Under the pieces are notes generated by a model. That model had not been told where the DNA came from. It did no database searches and was given only the letters and a program-made list of their open reading frames with translations. 13,452 bases of DNA, taken from NCBI GenBank assembly GCA_934546685.1, contig CAKTEB010000068.1, forward strand, positions 1 to 13,452, written 5' to 3'. Of this stretch, positions 1-6,626 are shown one piece after another. This DNA is from an uncultured Oscillospiraceae bacterium (GTDB lineage Bacteria > Bacillota > Clostridia > Oscillospirales > Oscillospiraceae). The translations under genes and the position numbers were made by a program. Position 1 is the first letter of the stretch. Each line of letters begins with the position of its first letter.

Positions 1-756
1 TCCTCCTCCATGGACATTGGCGAGCATCCCGCCGGGATCATCGGTGCGGTCTATGCCGTCACCAACGCCGATACGGTGCGGCTCTATAAGAACGGACGCT
101 TTATCGCCGAATTTTCCGATTCCCCCTATCACAGCATGCCCCACGGGCCCATTCCCATTGACGACCTGGTGGGAGACTGCCTGATGGAGGACTACCGCCT
201 GACCCCGGAGGCAAACCGGGACGTGAAGGCTGTGCTCCAGGCCGCCTGCAAATACGGCCTCAACACGCTGCCCGAGGATGCAAAAGCCATGATCGACCGC
301 TGCGAGGCCCAGTACGGCATTACGCGGCAGGATATTCTGGACTTCTACAACGAATATATCGGCAGCTGGGGCGGCCAGGTCACCAGCTATCGCTTTGAGG
401 CTGTGAAAAACGGCCATGTGGTGGCCGTGGTCACCAAGCAGCCCATGGAGCGGCCCGCCCTGCGGGTGGATCCCTCTCATACGATGCTCCTGGAGGAGAC
501 CAGCTACGACGTGACCGCTGTCCGTATCTCCGCTGTCAGCGACTGCGGGAATCTCCTGAGCTTCTATCAGGAGCCGGTGCGGCTGTCTGTCACCGGGCCC
601 ATCGCCCTAATCGGCCCCGACGTCATCAGCCTCAAAGGCGGCATGGGCGGCACCTATGTAAAGAGCCTGGGCCAGGCAGGGGAGGCTTCTCTCACCGTAA
701 CCGCCCAGGGTATAGAGCCCATCACCCTGGAATTCCAGGTGGTCATTCCGGAATAA
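1..756 (+). CDS. Family 2 glycoside hydrolase (beta-galactosidase-like), C-terminal part
   Basis: The reading frame is open from the first base, so the gene starts upstream. The first ATG (position 10) has no ribosome site before it and is almost certainly internal. The visible 251 residues read like the C-terminal region of bacterial GH2 enzymes. A segment of the type AVYAVTNADTVRLYKNGRF is the usual Ig-like strand pair in which the added sugar-enzyme domain describes a side chain 'name' on a beta sheet. A helical stretch follows (about residues 60-115), and then a second Ig-like domain ending in GPDVISLKGGMGGTYVKSLG, close to the LIG..P..L.GG.G..YV pattern of GH2 C-termini. The catalytic barrel with its two glutamates lies outside the window, so the substrate cannot be told; beta-galactoside hydrolysis is only the commonest activity. 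No signal peptide can be judged. It is convergent with the cotJ operon. Confidence 0.72.
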   Translation, partial: SSSMDIGEHPAGIIGAVYAVTNADTVRLYKNGRFIAEFSDSPYHSMPHGPIPIDDLVGDCLMEDYRLTPEANRDVKAVLQAACKYGLNTLPEDAKAMIDRCEAQYGITRQDILDFYNEYIGSWGGQVTSYRFEAVKNGHVVAVVTKQPMERPALRVDPSHTMLLEETSYDVTAVRISAVSDCGNLLSFYQEPVRLSVTGPIALIGPDVISLKGGMGGTYVKSLGQAGEASLTVTAQGIEPITLEFQVVIPE

Positions 757-763
757 CAAAATC

Positions 764-802
764 GCAGGGACAAGGCAACGCGCTTTGTCCCTGCTTAGTT
801 TT
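764..802. terminator. Bidirectional rho-independent terminator between the GH2 gene and cotJC
   Basis: A 13-bp stem pairs 764-776 with 782-794 (one G-T wobble) around a five-base loop. On the plus strand it is followed by TTAGTTTT. On the minus strand it is followed by GATTTTGTT. It sits between the stop of the plus-strand glycosidase gene (756) and the stop of minus-strand cotJC (801), so it can end both convergent transcripts. Confidence 0.85.
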
Positions 803-1403
803 AGTCAGTCAAATTCAGAGCAGGATTGTAGGCGTAAATGTTCCGCCGGTCCAGCTGATCCTTCATGATCTCCATGGCCTCGCCGAACCGCTGGAAGTGC
901 ACCACCTCACGCTCCCGCAGGAACTTGATGACATCGTTGACGTCCGGATCGTCAGACAGAAGCAGAATGTTATCGTAGGTGGCCCGGGCCTTCTGCTCCG
1001 CCGCCATATCCTCCGTGAGATCCGCAATGGGGTCGCCCTTCACCGCCATGCTGGCCGCATTCCAGGGAGAGCCCGAGGCCGCCGTGGGATAGACGCCTAC
1101 CCCGTGATCCACAAAGTAGGGGGCAAAGGCGCTGTTCTCCAGCTCGGAATCCTTCACCTGCCGGGTCAGCTGGTGCACCAGGGTGCCGATCATCTCTAAG
1201 TGGCCCAGCTCCTCAGTCCCAATATCCGTAAGCAGCGCTTTCAGCTTTGGGTTGGGCATACTATACCGCTGGGAGAGATACCGGAGCGACGCGCCCAATT
1301 CGCCATCGGGCCCGCCGTACTGTGTGATAATGATATTCGCCAGCTGGGGATTGGGCTTCCGGATGTGAATGGGATACTGGAGCCGCTTTTCATAGACAAA
1401 CAT
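801..1403 (-). CDS. cotJC: CotJC, manganese-catalase-like spore coat protein
   Basis: This 200-residue protein has the full length and pattern of the CotJC / manganese catalase family. CotJC is known as an inner spore-coat component of the mother cell, and related proteins dismutate hydrogen peroxide at a di-manganese centre. All five expected metal ligands are visible with family spacing: E35, E65 and H68 (in EELGHLE), E136 (in AAEQKAR) and H169 (in EREVVHF). The 33-residue gap between the last two matches classical Mn catalases, so an active enzyme is plausible. The ATG has a strong GGAGGT site (minus strand, about 1410-1417) lying inside the end of the preceding cotJA-cotJB gene; the gap between the two genes is three bases, which suggests translational coupling. 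No membrane segment or signal peptide is present, as expected for a coat protein made in the mother cell. Confidence 0.93.
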   Translation of the reverse strand: MFVYEKRLQYPIHIRKPNPQLANIIITQYGGPDGELGASLRYLSQRYSMPNPKLKALLTDIGTEELGHLEMIGTLVHQLTRQVKDSELENSAFAPYFVDHGVGVYPTAASGSPWNAASMAVKGDPIADLTEDMAAEQKARATYDNILLLSDDPDVNDVIKFLREREVVHFQRFGEAMEIMKDQLDRRNIYAYNPALNLTD

Positions 1404-1406
1404 GGA

Positions 1407-1883
1407 CTACACCTCCTGCTCCGCCGTGCCTGCTTTGGACTCTGAATTTCTGCTGCGATAGTCCCAGGGCCAGGGATCCGCCGACCAATCCGCGCCGTCG
1501 CTGGCGGTCATCTGCAGGGGGCCGTAGCGGCGCTCATACTCCGCCATGCCCTCGCAGTAGAGCTTATTGTACTTCAAAAACAGCTGCTGGGCCTCCTGAT
1601 CCTCCCCATGTGTATCCAGGTACAGCCCCAGCTCCTGAACCGCAAAGCCCAGGGCCATGAGCTCCTGGAGCGGGGCAGGGGTATCCGGGGTCTCGTTGAC
1701 CATGCCCCGGTAGGGAAGATCCAGCCCCGGGAACAGCGTGCCTCGGGCCAGGGCCTTGTCGGCCTGATAGCTGTCCTGGGTGCTCCGCTGCACCGGCACA
1801 TAGGGCACCGACAGCATGCCGCACTGGGGCAGCTTCCCAGTGGTGACCGCATTGCACTCCACCTGCTTGCTAGTTGTATCCAA
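1407..1883 (-). CDS. cotJAB: CotJA-CotJB fused spore coat protein, TTG start
   Basis: A single 158-residue frame carries two coat proteins that are usually separate. Residues about 20-62 (MLSVPYVPVQ... and KALARGTLFPGLDLPYRG) match CotJA. Residues about 68-140 (LQELMALGFAVQELGLYLDTH, then YGPLQM and DPWPWDY) match CotJB. There is no stop or frame change between them. The frame is open further upstream, with an ATG at 1901, but that ATG (MKEV) is made of the ribosome site itself. A perfect AAGGAGGT lies on the minus strand at 1898-1891, followed by seven bases and TTG at 1883. I therefore chose TTG. The last ~16 residues are a hydrophilic tail rich in Ser, Glu and Lys. In the known cotJ operon A, B and C act together in the coat; here the order is kept and cotJC follows three bases later. 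The fused reading is clear; its rarity across genomes I cannot judge. Confidence 0.87.
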   Translation of the reverse strand: MDTTSKQVECNAVTTGKLPQCGMLSVPYVPVQRSTQDSYQADKALARGTLFPGLDLPYRGMVNETPDTPAPLQELMALGFAVQELGLYLDTHGEDQEAQQLFLKYNKLYCEGMAEYERRYGPLQMTASDGADWSADPWPWDYRSRNSESKAGTAEQEV

Positions 1884-1890
1884 TGGTAAG

Positions 1891-1898
1891 ACCTCCTT
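1891..1898 (-). promoter_or_regulatory. Ribosome binding site that fixes the cotJAB TTG start
   Basis: AAGGAGGT on the minus strand, complementary to the end of 16S rRNA over eight bases, sits seven bases before TTG (1883-1881). Any longer reading from the ATG at 1901 would translate this site as codons, which argues for the TTG start. Confidence 0.8.
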
Positions 1899-1953
1899 CA
1901 TCTGATCTCCCGCCAGCCTATGCCGGAATTGCAAAATCTGTTCGGATTTTGGC

Positions 1954-1982
1954 TTTTCACTGGGGATAATCTGTGCTATAAT
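1954..1982 (+). promoter_or_regulatory. Sigma-A type promoter for the membrane protein gene at 2053
   Basis: TTTTCA (1954-1959) is followed by a 17-bp spacer and TATAAT (1977-1982). A TG one base upstream of the -10 makes it an extended -10 element (TGCTATAAT). The expected start near 1989 leaves a leader of about 65 bases before the ATG at 2053. The -10 is perfect and the -35 matches four of six. Confidence 0.72.
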
Positions 1983-2052
1983 GACAAGACATGGCGAGAA
2001 TCGCCGTCAGAATTAGACGATATCATAGAGTCCCAGAAAGGAATCTGTTTTT

Positions 2053-2676
2053 ATGGCCTCAAACAATCAAAAGAAACCCGAATTCTCCGCCCGGTCCGCG
2101 GATCCCAATGTGATGACCAGCACCGACTTCTCCTTTGTGCGGAAGCACTGGTATGTTGGCATAAAGGTTCTGGCCCTGTATGCCATCTATGCCATTCTCA
2201 CCAGCTCCTTTTCCGTGCCCCTGTGGCTCAACTGGACGATCTCCGTGCTGCTGCTGATCCTGTGGGTCTACTTCGACTACACGGATATCTACAAGCTGGC
2301 TATGCGGGACTACAACGTGGTGAAATACGGCTACCTGGAATATGACCCCAAGCGCGGCCTCAAAACCGGGCTTCTGGCGCAGATCCCCGGCCTGGTCTGC
2401 GTGCTCCTGATGTGCGTGCTGTCCCTGGGCTCCGGCACCTGGTCGGATCTGTTTTCGGTGCTGTGGCTGGTGTTCTATTCTCCCTTTGCCTCCTTCGTAG
2501 GCGCAGTGAAGATGGCTGTGGATACCTCTGTCTGGGGCTATGCCATCTTCTACATCATCCCCATGATCTTTCAGCCCATCATCGGCTATCTGGCCTACAA
2601 AAACGGCTACAACAACAAGGGCATTTTCTACAAGCTCATCTACAAGTCCCGGGACAAGGATAAGCGTCTTCGCTGA
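2053..2676 (+). CDS. Unrecognised multi-pass membrane protein
   Basis: I do not recognise this 207-residue protein. It has a polar N-terminus of about 30 residues. Four to five hydrophobic segments follow, at about 34-52, 57-76, 105-126, 133-152 (less certain) and 161-182. The C-terminus is strongly basic (YKLIYKSRDKDKRLR), which by the positive-inside rule would be cytoplasmic. Tyrosines and aromatic residues cluster between the second and third segments (DYTDIYKLAMRDYNVVKYGYLEYD). No catalytic motif or cysteine pair stands out. The ATG has an AAAGGA site about 11 bases upstream and a good promoter at 1954-1982. It is divergent from the cotJ operon, and a hairpin follows before cwlD, so it may be transcribed alone. 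Because it lies between coat and cortex genes a sporulation role is conceivable, but its sigma-A-like promoter argues for vegetative expression. Confidence 0.8.
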   Translation: MASNNQKKPEFSARSADPNVMTSTDFSFVRKHWYVGIKVLALYAIYAILTSSFSVPLWLNWTISVLLLILWVYFDYTDIYKLAMRDYNVVKYGYLEYDPKRGLKTGLLAQIPGLVCVLLMCVLSLGSGTWSDLFSVLWLVFYSPFASFVGAVKMAVDTSVWGYAIFYIIPMIFQPIIGYLAYKNGYNNKGIFYKLIYKSRDKDKRLR

Positions 2677-2690
2677 GGCATAACCGTAAG

Positions 2691-2721
2691 ACACCCTCAT
2701 AGATTTTATGGGGGTGTTTTT
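2691..2721 (+). terminator. Terminator-like hairpin overlapping the cwlD ribosome site
   Basis: Positions 2691-2701 pair with 2707-2717 (11 bp, one G-T wobble, five-base loop), followed by TTTT (2718-2721) and directly by the ATG of cwlD at 2722. The 3' arm contains GGGGGTG, the only plausible ribosome site at the right distance for that ATG. The element looks like the end of the upstream transcription unit and could also limit cwlD translation on read-through transcripts. Confidence 0.65.
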
Positions 2722-3435
2722 ATGAAGCATGGAGGAGCCAGGTTTTTATCCTGTATGTATGTGCTGTCGCTGGTGCTGCTGGCAGCCTTTGCGGGCCATG
2801 GGCTTCGGGCCTCGGCAGCAGTTTCCGCTCCGGCGGGGCGGCTGTATGTGATCGACGCAGGCCATGGCGGCATGGACGGCGGGGCCTCCGGCTATGACGG
2901 TACCCTGGAAAGCACCCTGAACCTGGCCATTGCCCGGCGGGTGGACGCGGTGCTGGGGCTGCTGGGGGAGGAGACGCTGATGCTTCGCACCGGTGAGGAT
3001 GACCTGTCCAGCGCCGATGCCAAGTCCATTTCGCAGAAAAAGGTATCGGATATCCGCACCAGGACGCAGATCGTCAATAGCCATCCCGGGGCGCTGCTGC
3101 TGAGCATCCACTGCAACACCTACACGGAGGAGAAATACCGTGGAGCCCAGGTGTTTTATACCCCCTCGGACAGCGTGAAGGCCCTGGCCCAGGCGCTGCA
3201 GGGGGCCATCAAGACCTCCGTGGATCCGGAGAACGCCCGGCAGGCAAAGCCGGTGTCCCCGGACGTGTATCTTATGAACCATATCAAGGGCCCAGGGCTC
3301 CTGATCGAGTGCGGCTTTCTGTCCAATCACCAGGAGCTGCGCCGGCTGGAGGATCCGGGCTATCAGAATCAGCTGGCCATCGTCATTGCGCTGACGGTGG
3401 TCCACCATCCACTGGAGGATCTCTCCAGCGTGTAA
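2722..3435 (+). CDS. cwlD: CwlD-type N-acetylmuramoyl-L-alanine amidase (Amidase_3)
   Basis: This is a zinc amidase that cuts the bond between N-acetylmuramic acid and L-alanine in peptidoglycan. The N-terminus (KHGGAR, then a hydrophobic run to about residue 32) is a signal peptide or membrane anchor, so it acts outside the membrane. Expected zinc ligands are H48 (in VIDAGHGG), E63 (in LESTLNLAIARR) and H130 (in LLSIHCN); the catalytic glutamate is E196 in LIECGFLSN. The 237-residue length and the ECGFLSN ending fit the sporulation amidase CwlD, which starts muramic-delta-lactam formation in the spore cortex so that germination enzymes can recognise it. Neighbouring coat genes agree with that. 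A vegetative Amidase_3 enzyme is the main alternative. The start at 2722 is chosen because it keeps the positive n-region; an in-frame ATG at 2755 has its nearest GGAGGA too far away. radA follows 15 bases later. Confidence 0.85.
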   Translation: MKHGGARFLSCMYVLSLVLLAAFAGHGLRASAAVSAPAGRLYVIDAGHGGMDGGASGYDGTLESTLNLAIARRVDAVLGLLGEETLMLRTGEDDLSSADAKSISQKKVSDIRTRTQIVNSHPGALLLSIHCNTYTEEKYRGAQVFYTPSDSVKALAQALQGAIKTSVDPENARQAKPVSPDVYLMNHIKGPGLLIECGFLSNHQELRRLEDPGYQNQLAIVIALTVVHHPLEDLSSV

Positions 3436-3450
3436 CATGAGGATCTACCA

Positions 3451-4827
3451 ATGAAAGAAAAAACCGTATTTTTCTGCACCTCCTGCGGCAATGAGACCAT
3501 GAAGTGGCAGGGCCGATGCCCCGCCTGCGGCCAATGGAACACCATTGTCGAGCATAAGGAGACCCCCAAGCCCAAGGGCGTACCCAAATCCAGGAGCCCG
3601 GTGGGCGCTTCCGGTACCCGCCGCAGCGCCAGGCCGCTCATGGAGCTGGATACCACCGACGAGGTACGCTTCTCCACGGGCATGGGCGAGCTGGACCGGG
3701 TGCTGGGCGGCGGCGCAGTCCGGGGATCTTTGGTGCTGGTGGGCGGCGCTCCGGGCATCGGCAAATCCACGCTGCTTTTGCAGCTCTGCGACTATGTGTC
3801 GAAAAGCCTTAAGGTGCTCTATGTCTCCGGGGAGGAATCGGAGACCCAGCTCAAAATGCGCGCCGTGCGCCTGGGCGTCACCGGTGACGGGCTATTTGTG
3901 CTGTCAGAGACCGCCATGGAGGACATTCTGGAGACCGTGGAGGAACTGGAGCCGGATGTGCTGGTCGTCGACTCCATCCAGACCCTCTATACCAATGAGG
4001 GCACCTCGGCCCCGGGCAGCATCACCCAGGTGAAGGAGTGCACCATGACCCTCATGCACCTGGCCAAGGCCCGGAACATCACGGTCTTTGTGGTGGGCCA
4101 TATCAACAAGGAGGGCTCCATTGCCGGCCCCAAGGTGCTGGAGCATATGGTGGACTGCGTTCTGTACTTTGAGGGAGACCGGAACACCTCCTATCGGTTG
4201 CTCAGCGCCGCCAAAAATCGCTTTGGCTCCACCAACGAGCTGGGCGTCTTCGATATGCATGAAAGCGGCCTCCAGGAGGTGGAGAACCCCTCGGAGATGC
4301 TTCTGTCCGGGCGACCTCTCAACGCCCCGGGTACCTGTGTAGCCTGCGCTATGGAGGGCACCCGGCCCATTCTGGCGGAGATCCAGGCCCTGGTGGTCAC
4401 CTCCAGCTTCAATGTGCCCCGGCGTACCACCGACGGCTTTGACTTCAACCGTGCCACCCTTTTGATGGCGGTGCTGGACAAGCGGGGCGGCATGCGCCTG
4501 TCCGCCTGCGACGGCTATATCAACGTCATCGGCGGACTGAGCCTGTCGGAGCCGGCGGCAGATCTGCCGCTGATCCTGGCTCTGGCCTCCAGCTACCGGG
4601 ACAAGGCCATCGCCAACAACGTGGCCGCCATCGGCGAGGTGGGCCTCACCGGCGAGATCCGGGCTGTAAACAATCTGAGCCTCCGATTGGGTGAGCTGAG
4701 CCGTCTGGGCTTCAACCGGGTGCTGATCCCCCACCAGGGCAGCGCCAAGATCCTCCCCCCGGATGGCATGACCGTGGTGCGGGTAAAGAACATCCGTCAG
4801 GCCATCGACGAAGCCCTGGAGGAATAA
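3451..4827 (+). CDS. radA: RadA/Sms DNA repair and recombination helicase
   Basis: A complete 458-residue RadA. The N-terminal four-cysteine zinc finger is C9, C12, C23 and C26. The RecA-like ATPase core has Walker A GGAPGIGKST (98-107, catalytic K105) and Walker B LVVDS (171-175). The RadA-specific KNRFG motif is at 255-259. The C-terminal ~170 residues form the Lon-protease-like domain (around IGEVGLTGEIRAV). RadA is known to load onto RecA-bound strands and drive branch migration during recombinational repair and natural transformation. GAGGA at 3439-3443 lies seven bases before the ATG. The gene is sandwiched between cwlD (15-base gap) and a response regulator gene (3-base gap), suggesting one transcript. 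The pairing with a two-component system has no obvious functional reason. Nothing in the sequence looks truncated. Confidence 0.97.
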   Translation: MKEKTVFFCTSCGNETMKWQGRCPACGQWNTIVEHKETPKPKGVPKSRSPVGASGTRRSARPLMELDTTDEVRFSTGMGELDRVLGGGAVRGSLVLVGGAPGIGKSTLLLQLCDYVSKSLKVLYVSGEESETQLKMRAVRLGVTGDGLFVLSETAMEDILETVEELEPDVLVVDSIQTLYTNEGTSAPGSITQVKECTMTLMHLAKARNITVFVVGHINKEGSIAGPKVLEHMVDCVLYFEGDRNTSYRLLSAAKNRFGSTNELGVFDMHESGLQEVENPSEMLLSGRPLNAPGTCVACAMEGTRPILAEIQALVVTSSFNVPRRTTDGFDFNRATLLMAVLDKRGGMRLSACDGYINVIGGLSLSEPAADLPLILALASSYRDKAIANNVAAIGEVGLTGEIRAVNNLSLRLGELSRLGFNRVLIPHQGSAKILPPDGMTVVRVKNIRQAIDEALEE

Positions 4828-4830
4828 GCC

Positions 4831-5505
4831 ATGCCCCACCGTATTATGATCGTAGAGGATGATCCGGTGATCGCCGGAGCCATGGTCAAGTATATCTCCG
4901 GCTGGGACCACCAGGTCAAGGCCGCCGAAAATCTCCAGGATATCATGCCGGAATTCCGGGATTTTCAGCCCCAGCTGGTGCTGCTCGACATCTCCCTGCC
5001 GTTTTTTGACGGCTATCACTGGTGCCAGGAGATCCGGAAGGCCTCCAATATCCCCGTAATTTTCATCTCCTCGGCCTCGGAGAATCTCAATATTATCATG
5101 GCCATGAACATGGGCGGCGACGATTTCATCGCCAAGCCCTTCGACCTCAGCGTGCTTATGGCAAAGATCCAGGCGCTCCTGCGGCGGAGCTATGACTTCT
5201 CCAACACGCCCCCGCAGCCCCAGGCCCATGGAGCCACCCTCAACACCGGTGATGCCAGCCTCAGCTTCGAGGGCCAGAAGATCGAGCTCAGCAAGAACGA
5301 GTATCGGATCCTGGAGGCTCTGATGGCCCGACCAGGCGTTGTGGTATCTCGGGACACGCTGATGGAAACGCTATGGGAGACGGACTGCTATGTGGACGAG
5401 AACACCCTGACCGTCAACATTGGCCGTCTGAGAAAGAAGCTCTCCGCCGCCGGACTGCAAGACTTTATCGTAACAAAAAAGGGCATGGGATATCTGATTT
5501 CCTGA
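4831..5505 (+). CDS. OmpR/PhoB-family response regulator, probable BceR-type
   Basis: A 224-residue regulator. The receiver domain (about 1-118) has the acidic pair D10 and D11, phospho-acceptor D53 (in LVLLDISLPFFDGY), the switch serine S80 and conserved K102 (in AKPFD). The C-terminal winged-helix DNA-binding domain (about 130-224) ends in the usual TKKGMGYLIS hairpin. The partner kinase starts 15 bases downstream and is of the small BceS type, which makes this a candidate BceR-like activator of a peptide-antibiotic ABC transporter. The transporter at 8829 has a matching operator, see 8710-8750. GGAGGA (about 4818-4823) lies inside the end of radA, and the start is only three bases after the radA stop, so translation is likely coupled. 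Assignment to the family is firm; the regulatory target is inferred. Confidence 0.93.
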   Translation: MPHRIMIVEDDPVIAGAMVKYISGWDHQVKAAENLQDIMPEFRDFQPQLVLLDISLPFFDGYHWCQEIRKASNIPVIFISSASENLNIIMAMNMGGDDFIAKPFDLSVLMAKIQALLRRSYDFSNTPPQPQAHGATLNTGDASLSFEGQKIELSKNEYRILEALMARPGVVVSRDTLMETLWETDCYVDENTLTVNIGRLRKKLSAAGLQDFIVTKKGMGYLIS

Positions 5506-5520
5506 CCCTGGGAGGGGCTT

Positions 5521-6498
5521 ATGCTGCGTTCCTATCTGCGTCAATATCGGGGCGCGATCCTGTTTGCCGCATTTCTCTATCTGAGCTGCTGGGCCGTTTT
5601 GACCCTGTGCCAGCTGCCGACAGTGCCGGTGCTCTACGCCCTGGCCCTGGGGCTGACTTTCGGGCTGGCGGCACTGATCTTCGGCTTTTTCCGCTATCAG
5701 AGCCGTCACCAGCTGCTTCGCTCCCTGGATCTCCGGGACAGTCTGGACTATCTGCCGGTGCCCCTGAACTCCATCGAAGAAGACTATCAGGCCCTGCTCC
5801 GTCAGCTTTATGAGGAAAAGCAGCAGCTCCGGCTCCACGAGGAACAGCGCTACAGCGACACCCTGGACTATTTCACCCTCTGGGCCCACCAGATCAAGAC
5901 CCCCATCTCCGCTATGGACCTGATCCTCCAATCCGAGGACGTGCCCGCTGCCGGAGAGATGAAAAACGAGCTGTTTCGGATCCAGCAGTATGTCTCCATG
6001 GCCCTGGGTTATCTGCGGCTGGGGGAGGGGATCTCTGACTTCGTGATCCGTGAAGCGCCTTTGGATCCCATTATCCGCACGGCAGTCCGAACCTATGCCG
6101 GGCAGTTCATCCGGGCCAAGGTACAGCTGGACTTCCGGGAGACCGGCTTTACCGTGCTCACCGACGAGAAATGGCTGGAATTCGTGCTGGAGCAGCTGCT
6201 GTCCAACGCGCTGAAATATGCCCCCGGCGGACGGGTCACCATCTCCATGCCAGAGCCCGGCGTGCTGACCATTACAGACAACGGCATTGGCATCGCTCCG
6301 GAGGACCTGCCCAGGATCCTGGAAAAGGGCTACACAGGCCTCAATGGCCGCCGGGACCGGAAGACCACCGGCATCGGCCTGTACCTATGCAGCGAGATCC
6401 TCAGCCGACTGGGCCACAGCATCTCCATCACCTCCGCGCCGGGTCAGGGAACAAGGGTCGCCCTGGGGCTGAACAGAGACCGCTTTGACATTGAATAA
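5521..6498 (+). CDS. Intramembrane-sensing histidine kinase, BceS-type
   Basis: A 325-residue kinase with two transmembrane helices (about 11-30 and 36-56) joined by only a few residues, so there is no extracellular sensor domain. The phospho-acceptor is H123 in LWAHQIKTPISAM, the form of the H-box seen in BceS kinases. The ATP-binding domain has the N-box around N229 (LLSNALKYA), G1 DNGIGI (253-258), EKGYTG (268-273) and G2 GIGLYL (284-289). Kinases of this family do not detect the antibiotic themselves; they follow the activity of a partner BceAB transporter in the membrane. That partner is probably the transporter encoded at 8829-11566. The start has a GGGAGGGG ribosome site (about 5510-5517). 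The gene ends the cwlD-radA-regulator-kinase run and is followed at once by a terminator. Confidence 0.93.
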   Translation: MLRSYLRQYRGAILFAAFLYLSCWAVLTLCQLPTVPVLYALALGLTFGLAALIFGFFRYQSRHQLLRSLDLRDSLDYLPVPLNSIEEDYQALLRQLYEEKQQLRLHEEQRYSDTLDYFTLWAHQIKTPISAMDLILQSEDVPAAGEMKNELFRIQQYVSMALGYLRLGEGISDFVIREAPLDPIIRTAVRTYAGQFIRAKVQLDFRETGFTVLTDEKWLEFVLEQLLSNALKYAPGGRVTISMPEPGVLTITDNGIGIAPEDLPRILEKGYTGLNGRRDRKTTGIGLYLCSEILSRLGHSISITSAPGQGTRVALGLNRDRFDIE

Positions 6499-6505
6499 GC
6501 AAATC

Positions 6506-6538
6506 AAAAACTTCCGAGGATCTCTTCGGAAGTTTTTT
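6506..6538 (+). terminator. Rho-independent terminator after the histidine kinase
   Basis: Positions 6506-6517 pair with 6526-6537: a CTTCCGA/TCGGAAG core flanked by five A-T pairs, with an eight-base loop. Six T follow on the 3' side. It closes the cwlD-radA-regulator-kinase transcript and isolates it from the psu promoter 12 bases further on. Confidence 0.9.
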
Positions 6539-6549
6539 GCGTCACCCCC

Positions 6550-6578
6550 TTGACAAATAGGGGCGAACCGTGTAAACT
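6550..6578 (+). promoter_or_regulatory. Sigma-A promoter of the pseudouridine operon
   Basis: A perfect TTGACA (6550-6555), a 17-bp spacer and TAAACT (6573-6578, four of six matches). Transcription would start near 6585, leaving a leader of about 40 bases before the ATG at 6627, which has the strong site GGAGGTGA at 6615-6622. Confidence 0.75.
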
Positions 6579-6595
6579 AAGCATTAGATTACTAA
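6577..6595 (+). promoter_or_regulatory. Candidate operator at the psu transcription start
   Basis: Three alternating half-sites, CTAA-GCA-TTAG-ATTA-CTAA, give two overlapping inverted repeats that touch the -10 element and cover the expected start site. This is a natural position for a repressor site, and the first gene of the operon encodes a protein with a DNA-binding domain. The half-sites are short and AT-rich, so chance is possible. Confidence 0.3.
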
Positions 6596-6626
6596 AGATA
6601 AACATTTCCTTATTGGAGGTGACGCA

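Noticed and set aside
1884..1990. A sigma-E promoter for the cotJ operon on the minus strand
   Set aside because: CATAGGCT on the minus strand, near 1920, resembles a sigma-E -10, but no ATA-type -35 lies at 14-16 bp. A sporulation promoter is expected here, but I could not place one with confidence.
3904..5229. A 441-codon minus-strand open frame across radA and the response regulator
   Set aside because: It spans two unambiguous genes on the other strand and encodes a His/Gly-rich sequence with no domain pattern. It is a shadow of codon bias.
6551..6576. A second BceR-type site at the psu promoter (TGACA ... TGTAA)
   Set aside because: The halves are the promoter -35 and part of the -10 region, about 15 bases apart instead of four, so the match is accidental.
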